Source: Chaetoceros tenuissimus
Lineage: Eukaryota; Bacillariophyta; Thalassiosirophyceae; Chaetocerotales; Chaetocerotaceae
Reading direction: 5' to 3'
Assembly: GCA_021927905.1 (NCBI GenBank)
Contig: BLLK01000069.1
Coordinates: 2,418,001 to 2,482,000 of the forward strand
DNA: 64,000 nucleotides
Shown here: positions 22,776 through 32,898 of the stretch, in pieces
How positions within the stretch are numbered: position 1 is the stretch's first letter
Layout of the letters: every line of letters begins with the position of its first letter
The notes under the pieces: model-generated
Database searches by the model: none
What the model saw: the letters and a program-made list of their open reading frames with translations, nothing else
What the model was told of the DNA's origin: nothing
Program-made: the position numbers and the translations under genes

Positions 22776-24784
22776 CTATTTTGCTTTCTTACCAACTTTC
22801 TTGCCTCGTTTCTTATTATTCTCAATATCTTGGTCTTCGTCAAGATGAGTCCTCCACGCATCGTCTGGAAGGATTGCTAGTTGGTTAACTTTTTGTCCCA
22901 TAAAGTACACCCAAAAAATACCCAGAACAGAGAATATTAATTGTAACGGGAAATACGCTTCTCTTCCACCGGTACAAGTTTCAACTCCATCAGATGACGT
23001 ACATGTCGGTGACACTGATAATTGGCCAACTAAATACATAACTAAGGATGCAGGCCATGTCGATCCTAGATTTGCTGCAGTATTTAGGAGGGTCATATAA
23101 GATCCACCTATTGACGGATCAACTGTACCAGCAGAGTTTTAGATTTTTTTGGATAAGTGAGTCAGAGTCATACACAATATAGTTGCAAGACTTTAAAACA
23201 TGTTGGCTTACCTCTATGTGCAAAGAATACCATTTGTGCATTAAATTGCATACTGTCCACAATTGAAAAGAGTGCAGTGCTACCAACTACTGCAGCCCAA
23301 AAGAGAACATTTGAAGTTAGATCTGTGTTTGCATGCAAAGTTTTGACAGCAAGAAGCATCAGTACGTCGAATATTGGAACCAATGTCACTCTTAACTTGT
23401 AGGCTGTCATAAATTGTGTCAATGGTTTCCCCTTGAAGATCTTAGCTGCAACAATAGGCACAGTTATTCCAAGTGGTAAAATAATGGTTGGCGCTAGAAG
23501 TGCAGTTGTTTGTTTTGATAGTCCAAATTCGACTGCTTTAAGAAACTTCACTTTGTCAGATAAGGCTGTAGGGAATCGATTTGTTAACAAAACAAGAAAT
23601 AACCATCTCACTGCTGGTAGTTTACAAACTTCCCAGAGGCGATGATATGTTTCTTTCAAACCAATTTCAGACGCATCGAGCTCTGCGTCGTCATCGTCTT
23701 CAATAGCCATAGTTGATTGCTTTCGTTTGAATATATCCATAGCGCCAATCTTTCCCTTGTCACTATTTTGTAGTGCAGACATGGCATTGAAACCGCTACT
23801 GCCTGTTTCTTTCTTGAACATAGCAACGAATGATGTTAAAGTAATCATCACTATCCCCATGAAACGAATAAAACCACCTAAAGAAACTAATCCTTCGGTC
23901 GGTTTGGATTTTAACCCCAATAAAGGTCTCCATAGTTTTTCACTACTATCAGGATCATTCAATGCAAGAAAGCCAACAAATGATAGAAAGTATCCAAGAT
24001 TTTGTCCAATACTATTACAAACAGGTCCTTTTCCACGATTCTTTTTCGAAAGCATTGTCAAAGCCCATCCATCCACAGCAATATCTTGAGTAGCCATGAG
24101 AAAGTAAAGTGCAAAGAAGAACATAGTGACACCCTTCACATCGAACGCTTCACTTTGATCTAAATTTGAAAGTCCAAGTTGCGTTTCAACATAGTTCGAT
24201 CCAAAGACCATAATAAATCCAGCTAGAAACTGCACAGGTACAAGCCATGATTTCCTTCTTCCAAACTTGGACGAAAACACAGCATCGACAATCGGCGCCC
24301 AGAGTAATTTCAATGAAAATGGCCAACTACAAAGGGCAAAAATTGCTTGCGCATTATATGCCATTTTTGCAGTATCCGTGTGAGACTGCGCAGCAGCTGT
24401 TGTTGCCACATTCTTTACGGCTTCAACCGTGCCACTTGTAACAGCATTAGATGCCAAATCTGCCAACATTTTCACTTTTTGCTGAATTAGAAAGGGTATT
24501 GATGCAGACAAACCCATAGGTATCCCTTGTAGAGTATAAAGAGCAATCAATAAGGCATAGTTATATGTATCGTCAACTGCAGATGAATCTATATCGTCAA
24601 ACGAATCATGCGATGATGTTTTCTTTCGTAATGGATTGAATTGTGACTCTCCACCTCGGGCAAGATGAAAAAGCTCATTTTTTGTTTGACTTTCTATGCA
24701 ACTTCCAGCTGAAACATTTGAGGCGGAAACTTCCAGCATTCTTCTTCTCTCCTCTGTTGTCTTGAAGTGCCTTCTGTGTTTCAT
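22776..24784 (-). CDS. SLC33A1: Acetyl-CoA transporter (SLC33A1/AT-1 family)
   Basis: Imports acetyl-CoA into the ER/Golgi lumen in animals. Two exons (23212-24784, 22776-23122) join in phase 1 to 639 residues. The chosen ATG is 24784 (MKHRRHFKTTEERR); the frame continues upstream without ATG. Family signatures are the first helix LYTLQGIPMGLSASIPFL, TQDIAVDGWALTML in the central region, and DPSIGGSYMTLLNTAANLG after the intron. About 11-12 hydrophobic segments are present. The N-terminus (about 85 residues) and a cytosolic loop with acidic DDDDAELDASE are hydrophilic, and the C-terminus is Lys-rich (KKRGKKVGKKAK). It is divergent from the GH28-like gene, 363 bp away. Confidence 0.92.
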
Positions 24785-25147
24785 ATGTAAATCAAATATA
24801 CTTGGAGACAATATGAGAAAAAGATTCAAAGTGATTTTGCTTGGGAATGTCGTTGCGTGGAACCTGCGGCTGTGCGAAGGCTTTTTTGGTACGGGACCTC
24901 AAAACCTATTAGAAAAATTTTAAATTTTGACGTTAGCTATTTGACATGGAGGTACATCAACAGTGATGTTTGATGTTGTCTTTCAAGTAGGCCAAGTGCT
25001 AAGTGCTAAAAGAGCAATCATGAAACATCAAAACAAACATATGAAAATATATTACTAATACACAGACAGCTGAACGCCCACACAAAGCTTGAAGCAATAG
25101 CAAAAGTCCAAACACAGCTACAATTAAGGGAAGAAGCTTGGAGAATA
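24785..25147. promoter_or_regulatory. Divergent promoter, acetyl-CoA transporter and GH28-like gene
   Basis: 363 bp between divergent starts. A short direct repeat AAGTGCTAAGTGCTA lies near 24997-25011. No other element was recognised. Confidence 0.35.
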
Positions 25148-27001
25148 ATGAATTACAAGCTACTTTTTATCACTATCATATGTTATCTAAACAGTCAAAA
25201 GGTATCTTCTAGCAATGAAAGAGAAGGCTACGATGATACAACAGTTTTTGACTTTGAAGATGATTTAGATGGTATCCCATACAACTTTTCAGCTGAAGTG
25301 CTTTCACATAACACTGCTACTTTTACTAATTTCCTCAAGTATAATGCATCCTATTCGTCGCTGTTCTTTTCAGATAAAACGTTTCATTTTTATCCAGGAA
25401 TTTACGGTGCTAATATTACAGATCTGGAGATTACCATCAATGGAACTATTCGATTCCATAGACCACCTGAAACTTTGACCAACCATTACAATAGGCCTGA
25501 GCCTGGTATCTTTATCGAAGATAGTGATGGTATTTTTATTAATTCTCCTGTCGACAAAGATGAAGATGGTTCGATTGATCACGACTATGGATTTAAAAAA
25601 AGAGGAGTAATTGATGGTCATGGGGCAGATTACTGGGGTGTTCCGTTTATTGGGTATGTGGAGTTGATCGAGTTTCGCCCTGATCTTTTCGCTATGAATC
25701 GGACATCAAATGTCAACATTGAGTACATTATTTTCAGAGATGCAGGGCTTTACACGCTGCACTTAGTAGACGTGAATAATTTGGAAATTAGTTACTCCTC
25801 AGTGATGGCTAGACGCACGAATTACGATGGACATTCCTATCTTGACCTATCTGCTTTTAACACTGATGGCATCGATGTATCAGGGAATGACATATACATT
25901 CACGATGTAGATGTAAGTTTTCTTTTGTTTATGACTTATGACGGTTTCATCACTTTAAGTACATCCATTGAATAATGATTGTTTCAGATTTGGAACCAGG
26001 ACGATTGTATTGCTGTCAAGGATTCCTTCATCGGAGAATCTACAAACATGCTTTTCGAGAGAATCACTGCTAGTGGGTTAGGATTGACAATTGGATCGAT
26101 CGGAGCCACAACAGTCAGAAACATTACATTCAGAGATAGCTTAATGTACAAAACTTACAAAGGTATCTACATGAAATTTCGCCATGATGTGATGAGAGAT
26201 GGCAATGGCCTTGTTGAGAATATTTTATTTGAGAATATCACCATCTACAAACCTGAACAATATGGTATATGGATAGGTCCTGCTCAACAAGCTATTAGTG
26301 CAAATCCTTGTCACGCAAGTCCTTGCTCTCTTTGTTGGCCAGTGGTTCCTTTTACAGTTTGTGATGGTATTGCAGAGAGTCAATACAAAAACATCACTCT
26401 AAAAGATATTTACATTTACGACCCTGAAGGAACTCCAGGTGTCATTCTAGCTGACGCAAACATGCCAATTGAAAACATTACCTTTGACAATGTTGTTGTG
26501 AAATTCAACGAAGTTCCAGAAGGTCTAGCTAATGCCGATGCTTCTACTTTGTTTTACGGTTTCAATGAACCAATTCAGGATCAATTCATGCACCCTGCTC
26601 TTACTTGGTTGTACCTGTTTAGTTTTGCATGTTTAGTAGCTGGAATACTTGGAGGTACTGGTTATGGATTTATAAAGTTAGTTTCATCTCGCAGAGCAAA
26701 CAGTAGTGGTGATGAAGACAAATCAGAACCTCTCTTGGACAAGACAAGGGCAGTAGATTCGAATAATACTCCAGCTCAAGGATCGGCAACTTTCAGTAAA
26801 ATTTCTCTGATTTTAGCAGCAACATGTGTTATCATAGCTGCTGTTGTGCAGAGAATTTTCAAGGTTTCGGAACAGACCTATGATCAAAGTGGCTATTTTG
26901 TTTGTGAAGGAGTTGTCAATGGTGTCGCGACAGGAAAAACCTACCCTGTGCCTTCTTGTTTTACAGATGAAACCACTTCAAACTTCACTGCAACGAGCTA
27001 A
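25148..27001 (+). CDS. GH28 (polygalacturonase)-like membrane-anchored protein
   Basis: Two exons (25148-25912, 25988-27001) join in phase 0 to 592 residues. An N-terminal signal peptide (NYKLLFITIICYL) is followed by a parallel beta-helix of about 470 residues. Family motifs NTDGID and QDDCIAV, which carry the catalytic Asp residues, are present and flank the intron. The third motif, usually GHG, reads GLGLTIGSIG, so the conserved His is replaced by Leu. The RIK motif region reads YMKFRH. Many Asn-linked glycosylation sites occur. The C-terminus has a hydrophobic segment (LYLFSFACLVAGILGG) and a second one (ISLILAATCVIIAAVVQ), so the enzyme domain should be anchored outside the cell or in the endomembrane lumen. 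Substrate may be a cell-wall or self polysaccharide. Confidence 0.85.
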
Positions 27002-27301
27002 GCACTATATGAAGATTTCATCAAACTTGTTTTTACTAATTGGTCAATTTTATGTTACATAATCAATGAATTCAGAATTCAAATGTTTTTACAATGACGT
27101 CTCCATCTCCAATGACAAAAAATACAATACTGATAGGCCTTTTAGTGACGTAGTTTTTTACATCGCATTGTGTGTTCACGTGTTCGCACTTCACGCATTC
27201 ATTAATTTTTCATAATACCCAAGGTATTATTATCTTCGTTCATTGCACCGACCTACATTCTCGTATGATAGCTTGATCCCTTTACTACATCCATAGAAAC
27301 A
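27002..27301 (+). promoter_or_regulatory. Upstream region with two TGACGT sites
   Basis: 300 bp between the GH28-like stop and the plastid DUF2358 gene. TGACGT occurs at 27095-27100 and 27146-27151, about 205 and 155 bp upstream of the ATG. These resemble CRE half-sites of diatom CO2/cAMP-responsive promoters. Function is inferred. Confidence 0.4.
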
Positions 27302-28045
27302 ATGTCAAAGATATTACTTGCTTTAGCTGGATGTGTACAACTGTTCCAAATCTCGTATGGGTTTTCTTCTGTGTCTGTAAATGAATCATTCACTCAGCAT
27401 TCCATTCCTCATTTGAAACCAACATTTTCGAAGCGTAGACCAACCGCAATATACATGGATTCCAAGAATGTTGAAGGGAGTTCAAAGGACGAAGATTTGA
27501 CATCTAATCCAATTGCTAAGGCATCTTGGTATACGGTTGAAACATTTGGAAAATTGTTTGCACCAAAGTCAGTTGGAGATAAAGAAGCCGAAGTCATTGA
27601 CAACATAGACATAACAAAACCTCCAAAATCAAAAAAGGAAACTCTAGAGAGAATCAAGCTTGATAATGATAGACAATATTTCTTAAGTGGAGAGGTCGAT
27701 GCAGAAATATATGATGAAGATTGTGTCTTCAGCGATCCTTTTGTGGCTTTCAATGGAAGAGATCGTTTCATAGAGAATCTTCAAAATTTAGGATCATTCA
27801 TCACAAAATATGATGCAAAGCCCCTCAGTTATGAAATAGAAGACGATGGAAATGTGGTTCAAACAAAAGTCATGGTCAAACTTGAGCTCAATCTTCCTTG
27901 GAAACCAATTCTGGCTTGGCCTTGGGGAGTTCGATATGAGATTGATCCAGAGACAAATCTTGTTACAGATCATAAAGAGTCATGGGATATTGGTGCATTA
28001 GACGGTGTTAAGCAAATCTTTCGCAAGCCTACTTTGAAAATATAA
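27302..28045 (+). CDS. Plastid-targeted DUF2358 (NTF2-fold) protein
   Basis: Single exon, 247 residues. A signal peptide (ILLALAGCVQLF) ends ISYGFSS, with Phe just after the likely cleavage site, followed by a Ser/Arg-rich transit region (FSKRRPTAIYM). This is a diatom plastid presequence. The core (residues about 120-245) has the DUF2358 pattern: DRQYFLSGEVDAEIYDEDC, VFSDPFVAFNGRDRFIENL and a C-terminal strand block ending TDHKESWDIGALD. The family is common in plants and algae with a SnoaL/NTF2-like fold and no assigned reaction. The gene converges on the small gene at 28235-28693. Confidence 0.82.
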   Translation: MSKILLALAGCVQLFQISYGFSSVSVNESFTQHSIPHLKPTFSKRRPTAIYMDSKNVEGSSKDEDLTSNPIAKASWYTVETFGKLFAPKSVGDKEAEVIDNIDITKPPKSKKETLERIKLDNDRQYFLSGEVDAEIYDEDCVFSDPFVAFNGRDRFIENLQNLGSFITKYDAKPLSYEIEDDGNVVQTKVMVKLELNLPWKPILAWPWGVRYEIDPETNLVTDHKESWDIGALDGVKQIFRKPTLKI

Positions 28046-28234
28046 AAAAATGAAGCATTGAAATAAGACTGCCAAATACAACGAACGTTCTAACTTCTAC
28101 TCAATTCAAGCTGAATATGTGTTTATATTAGCATTCTGATATTTTCTTATTTGTATTTTTCTCAGATGATATAGAATTGTTTTGATAATGCGAACTTCAC
28201 CCTATTTTCTGCCAACGTATTGCAATTATTTGAA

Positions 28235-28693
28235 TTAATCATCATCTTTTTGAAGGTAATCACTAACATTGTAATCTTCGATAGGTGGTGTATCCAAAGG
28301 AATAGATCTCCACATAGGAGGGTAAGCTTCATCACTTGTGTCAATCTCCAAAGCTTCTTTTCTTAAATATCCTAGCTTTTCATCTGTATTTCTAGGCATC
28401 ATCCTAATTGCGTGTTCCTTTAGTCTGATTTTACATGCAATATCATGGTGGATTTCATTGTGCTGCTTGAATCTACCGATGACATAATTCCTTCCAATCT
28501 CATAGTTTTTTGCAGCCTCTTCTTCTGATAATTTTGGACGAGGTCTAGGTCTTGAGTCAATTGCCCTCATCAAAATGTTGGTAAGACGGTCGCCTTTACC
28601 GTCATCAGGCGCCTGAGACAAGCTACGCTTGCTATTAAATGTTATTCTATTTCTGAGAGCCGAACTACGAGCGATGCCTACAGACCGATTCAT
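28235..28693 (-). CDS. Small conserved-looking, putative mitochondrial protein
   Basis: Single exon, 152 residues from ATG 28693. The frame opens further upstream but has no ATG. The first 30 residues are Arg/Ser-rich without acids (NRSVGIARSSALRNRIT), as in mitochondrial presequences. The mature part is charged, with EEEAAKNYEIGRNYVIGRF, IACKIRLKEHAIRMMP and a Pro-rich end (YPPMWRSIPLDTPPIED). The composition is compatible with a mitochondrial ribosome or respiratory-complex accessory subunit, but I do not recognise the family. It is divergent from the EF-Ts gene, 352 bp away. Confidence 0.65.
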   Translation of the reverse strand: MNRSVGIARSSALRNRITFNSKRSLSQAPDDGKGDRLTNILMRAIDSRPRPRPKLSEEEAAKNYEIGRNYVIGRFKQHNEIHHDIACKIRLKEHAIRMMPRNTDEKLGYLRKEALEIDTSDEAYPPMWRSIPLDTPPIEDYNVSDYLQKDDD

Positions 28694-29045
28694 GTTTCTA
28701 AATTTTGATTCTAAATGCAACCAGTCAGCCCCTAATAGAGATAGAAGTTACGGTAAGGTTTGTATCCTGGGTTTCGTAATACGTACACAGTATTGTGTAT
28801 TGGTAGTAGTTGTTGTAGTGCAGCTACGAGCTCGAAGTATGAAGCTGGGAAAGAGCTTTTTCGACCACAAAATCTTTCGCGCCATTTTGAATTTTCACAG
28901 AAGAACAAAACACACAGCATTCAACAGCATTGTGGATTTTTCATGAACATAAGTAATTCATATTGTTTTGTACAATATTCATATCTTAAATTCTTTGCTA
29001 TTTTGCAAATAAATAATAAAATACTATTATAAGCTTTAAGAGATC
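28694..29045. promoter_or_regulatory. Divergent promoter of two organelle-protein genes
   Basis: 352 bp between the starts of the small mitochondrial-type gene and the EF-Ts gene. A TACGTA palindrome lies at 28782-28787. Both products look organelle-targeted, so shared control is plausible. Confidence 0.4.
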
Positions 29046-30050
29046 ATGTTTCAAAGGACAGCAGTGAGAAAATTCCTAGGTTTAGCTCCTTCAAGAACCA
29101 CTCAATTCATCCAAAACATCTCCCGACAGAATGCACAAGCTTGGAGTACTTCTCTAAGTAACAACAGTCTTTCAGTACGCAATTTTTCTTCCCTGCCAAA
29201 GCTTATTCAACAACTTCGTAAGGCTACTGGGGCGCCTATGATGGAATGTAAGAAGGCTCTTGCAGCTACTGAAAATGACTACGATGCAGCAACTGAATGG
29301 TTAAGAAAGAATGGAAGTGCAAAGGCTGCTTCAAAACTTGCAGGAAGAGATGCTAGTGAAGGCATGGTTGGTATTGCCATTGGAGGAAATAATGCAAGTA
29401 TTGTAAGAGTTGCAAGTGAGACTGATTTTGCTTCTCGTTCAAAAGACTTTACTAATTTGGTGGAGATTATCGCTTCTGCATCTCTTGAGCAAAAAGATGG
29501 AGATGACTTGATGACAGTTGAGGTTTCTGGAAAAACTGTAAAGGACTCATTGGATGACGCCATCCTTGCCATTCGTGAAAATCTTCAAATCGCACTAACA
29601 GAGAAAATTGTGGCTTCTTCAGATGATTCAGTTATCTCTGGGTATGTTCATGGAAAGGTTTTCAATGAATCCAATTCTGGTACTGCTGCTGCAATTGTTG
29701 AGCTTTGTCCAACTTCAGCAGATTCTGGGCTTTCCAGAGAAGAGATTGATGAAATTGGAAAGAAGCTTGCTATGCATATTGTTGCAGCAAAACCAAGCTA
29801 TATGGCACCAGAAGACGTACCTGCAGATGAAATAGAGAAAGAAAAGAGTATATTGTTGGAGCAAATGGCAGATTCTGGTAAACCGGCTGATATTCTTGAG
29901 AAGATTGTAGGCGGAAGAATGAGAAAATATTACGAAGGAGTTTGTTTGACTGAACAAGGTCATATGTTGGAGGAAGGAAATCCGAAGGTTGCAAAGGATT
30001 TGGCTTCGAAGGGATTGAACTTAGTTGCATACAAGAGTAGTTCCATCTAA
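29046..30050 (+). CDS. tsf: Organellar translation elongation factor Ts
   Basis: Nucleotide exchange factor for EF-Tu. Single exon, 334 residues. Residues 1-50 are rich in Arg, Ser and Gln and free of acids, ending VRNFSS, a mitochondrial-type presequence with no signal peptide. The family starts at residue 52 with PKLIQQLRKATGAPMMECKKAL, the UBA-like N-domain, followed by DYDAATEWLRKNG. The core motif region SEGMVGIAIGG...VRVASETDFASR matches the conserved TDFVAR patch that contacts EF-Tu. The C-terminal subdomain ends with MLEEGNPKVAKDLASKGLNL. Length is normal for a mitochondrial EF-Ts. The stop is 145 bp from the convergent stop of the next gene. Confidence 0.95.
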   Translation: MFQRTAVRKFLGLAPSRTTQFIQNISRQNAQAWSTSLSNNSLSVRNFSSLPKLIQQLRKATGAPMMECKKALAATENDYDAATEWLRKNGSAKAASKLAGRDASEGMVGIAIGGNNASIVRVASETDFASRSKDFTNLVEIIASASLEQKDGDDLMTVEVSGKTVKDSLDDAILAIRENLQIALTEKIVASSDDSVISGYVHGKVFNESNSGTAAAIVELCPTSADSGLSREEIDEIGKKLAMHIVAAKPSYMAPEDVPADEIEKEKSILLEQMADSGKPADILEKIVGGRMRKYYEGVCLTEQGHMLEEGNPKVAKDLASKGLNLVAYKSSSI

Positions 30051-30195
30051 TAAGCATAGAATTCAACATTGTAAAGCATAAACCAATTTTCTTCATATAT
30101 ATGTTCGCTTTTTTTGTTTTGAAAAAGTGATGATTCTCTTTACTGTCACAACAAGTTGTTATTTTTCTTTTTTTATCTATTCATATTTGGAGTGT

Positions 30196-30849
30196 TTACT
30201 GTTGTGCAGCTCTTGCAGCAGCAATTGCGGAAACCTTTGCCCACTTGTCACGCTTTCTCTGCTTCTTACCCTTAGCCTTTACTCTAGGAGGCTCGAGACT
30301 CTTGAGCATCATTTCAGCTACCTTCTCCAATTTCTCAATTCCCTCCTTAACATCAGCGTGGTATGACTTGAAGGACTCAAGCTCATCTCCAGAAAGTTGT
30401 GCCTCAGCCTCTTCGTCGGAAAGAAGGCGGATCTCACTCCATCTAGCTCCCTTTGCTGCATGATCGAGAGTCTTCTCGGTTGGAGCCTCTGGCATACCGT
30501 TAAGTGCGGTAGAAGAGGTGGTAATTGGGGATCTGGTAACTCCTGTTGGTGAGTGAAAGAATCAAATTGTTAGCGAAATGTATTCAAGATGGCGTTTCTC
30601 TCATGGTGGTTTGAAAACGTAGAAGACCCAATCACTATTTTCGAAAGGATAATCTGAAACTCCCAACATTTTGAAATAAATATTTCTCAGTTTTTTGTCT
30701 CTCTGTTGTGTTGTGTCATCAACCTTCATCACATATGGTAATACATGTTTGGCAAGTCATCATCTCCAGACAAGGCTCCTAGGTCTTTTATTTTACGCAC
30801 CGAAAGCGGAAGCAGAAGCTACAAGTGAAAGAAGTGCAACAACACGCAT
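30196..30849 (-). CDS. Small plastid-targeted protein of unknown function
   Basis: Two exons (30801-30849, 30196-30542) join in phase 1 to 131 residues. Exon 1 encodes exactly the signal peptide MRVVALLSLVASASAF plus one base. The intron lies directly after the ASAF motif and is 258 bp, longer than most here. The mature part is acidic and helical (LLSDEEAEAQLSGDELESF) with a very basic end (RVKAKGKKQRKRDKWAKV), as in small ribosome-associated proteins, but I do not recognise the family. It is divergently paired with the plastid bL17 gene, whose first exon has the same layout. Confidence 0.8.
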
Positions 30850-31250
30850 ATTGATATTAATTGAATAGATAGTAGTAGTACCTAGTAGCACTATTTCCTG
30901 ATGAGATGTTTCTTAGTAAAGCTCTCTGCACTCCTCAGTTCTTTTACTGGTCAGCGGTGGTGGTTAGGAAGAGAGCTAAGTTACCGGTTCTGTGTCAGAT
31001 TGTGTGATGGAAAATTTGGCGCGAAAGCAAGTTCGTGCGTTTGCAGAGAACCCTTTTCAGCCACTCGCTCTCTTCACTCAGAACCCCCTCTCACCTACCC
31101 TTTCAACACACAGTCAGCAACACTCGTTACTTGACCTCTGAACTTCGTAACCTTCCTGCAGTCCATCAACTCGAAGAAACTAGCACTCAGCTTAGTACAT
31201 TCAGACTAGTAACTCTGCAATCACTCAAACTTTTTACAATAATAAATAAT
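30850..31250. promoter_or_regulatory. Shared promoter of two plastid-protein genes
   Basis: 401 bp between the ATG codons of the small plastid protein and bL17. The two genes have matching presequence exons and probably related products, so one bidirectional promoter is likely. No TATA box was clear, and the region is locally C-rich near 31050-31110. Confidence 0.5.
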
Positions 31251-32176
31251 ATGCGTGTATTTGCACTTCTATCCCTCCTAATTGCTGGAGCTGCTGCTTT
31301 CGGTAAGATGGGTGTTGCCCTAGAAAGAACATGAGGTGATGTGTCAAATTTTCAGTCAGAAACATCAAAAAGATAGTGGAACAAACCAACAAAACTACAC
31401 CAAAAAACATCTCTACATTAAATACTTGGTTCACACGATTTCAGATAGATGCTAAGAAAAAGGACAGTGCTTTTTTAAGGACTTCTGAAAGGTGTAGCAA
31501 CCACTTTACCTTTCGCTGGAGAATAAGTAACTGAGGTCTCTACACTGGTCACAGTCCGAAGCGAGTTTAGAAGAGTGAAATGAATTTGGAAAAGGAAGAA
31601 ATCCGTGTCCAAACATTAAACTTCAATATTCATCTTTTCAGTAAAGAGGGTTATGGGAAAACATTGACTGACAAAAATGATACATCATCTCACAAGTTCA
31701 GACATCTTTCTTTTTTGTATCTGCCATCAATTTACTCACAATAGTTTCTCTTTTTTTAATTAGGAACCAGTGCTTTTACTGGGTCTTCAATCACTGCTGC
31801 ATCCAATGGATCCACTGTATGCATGATGCGTCACAGAAAAAAGGTTGCAAAGCTCGGCAAGCCAGCTGATCAGCGTAAGGCACTTCTTCGTGCTCTTACA
31901 ACTGAGGTTATTCGCCACGGACGTATCAAGACCACCCTTACCCGTGCTAAGGCTGTACGCAAGCACGTTGACCACATGATCACTCTTGGAAAGAGAGGAG
32001 ATCTTCACGCTAGACGTCAGGCAATGGGATGGGTTTACGACAAGGATCTTGTACACTCCCTTTTCGAGGCTGCTCCAGAGCGTTATGGCGATAGAGAGGG
32101 AGGTTACACCCGTGTTTTGAGAACCATGCCAAGACAGGGTGATAACGCAAAGATGGCTGTTATCGAGCTTGTTTAA
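31251..32176 (+). CDS. rpl17: Plastid ribosomal protein bL17, nuclear-encoded
   Basis: Large-subunit plastid ribosomal protein. Two exons (31251-31302, 31764-32176) join in phase 1 to 154 residues. Exon 1 is the signal peptide [17 protein letters not shown], and exon 2 starts with a transit region ([16 protein letters not shown]) followed by the bL17 domain: [40 protein letters not shown] and the C-terminal [22 protein letters not shown]. Domain length is as in bacteria. The 461-bp intron is unusually long for this window and could carry regulatory elements. The mature protein probably starts near TVCMMRH. Confidence 0.96.
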
Positions 32177-32898
32177 GTTATTAACTGAAATGTAATCAAA
32201 TTAAAAAATCCAAACCAATAACCAAAGTCTGAATTTTTATTTACAAAATCCAAATAAAAGATGTAATAGTTGATGGGCACTTGTACAACTACACAAAACA
32301 TTCTTATGAGAGTTTTTTATAACTGATGTAATGATAGGTCTGTTTTTATTCACAATTAATTTCGGTACGATGTAAACATCTATGATGATTCTTCTCTTTG
32401 AGTTTCGGATTTCTCTTGACTCCTTGTCGCTGCACTGTGCCAGCGAATTGCAGAGATATTTCTCCTCTATCTGATAGGCTCTCTAGTTTTCTTGCTAAGA
32501 ACTATACTGAGTTATATGATGTATCTGCTTGTTTATTATTACACTCAAACAACTAAAGTATGGTACCCCGTAATAAAAATGAAATGAATTTCATATTTTA
32601 AAATAGGTAAGGTATCACATTCGGGTTGGGATCTTGGAGACCTCATGGAAAGCCAACCATTCAGTCGTGAATTTGGACCAACAATGAGAGGTGAGAGGTT
32701 TGCTTTCGTTTTTTCTTTCCTAATGCAATTCCTACTTGTAAAGTCATCAGCTATTTAGACGTCTTCAACTCTTTTCAAAAAGCTTCCATCAAACTCCGTG
32801 TCAAGATTTGATCTCTTCTAGTGTGGTAGATAAAGTTGATCTTGAAAAGATACTGCAAAGAGGAATAACAACTAGTGAAAAAATAGCGGAAATTCATC
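32177..32898. other. Intergenic region before TSR1, with an exon-like island
   Basis: 722 bp between bL17 and TSR1. Most is AT-rich without content. At 32607-32690 a stretch flanked by AG and GTGAGAGG reads open in one frame (KVSHSGWDLGDLMESQPFSREF). It may be a 5' leader exon of TSR1, an upstream ORF, or chance. Confidence 0.4.
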
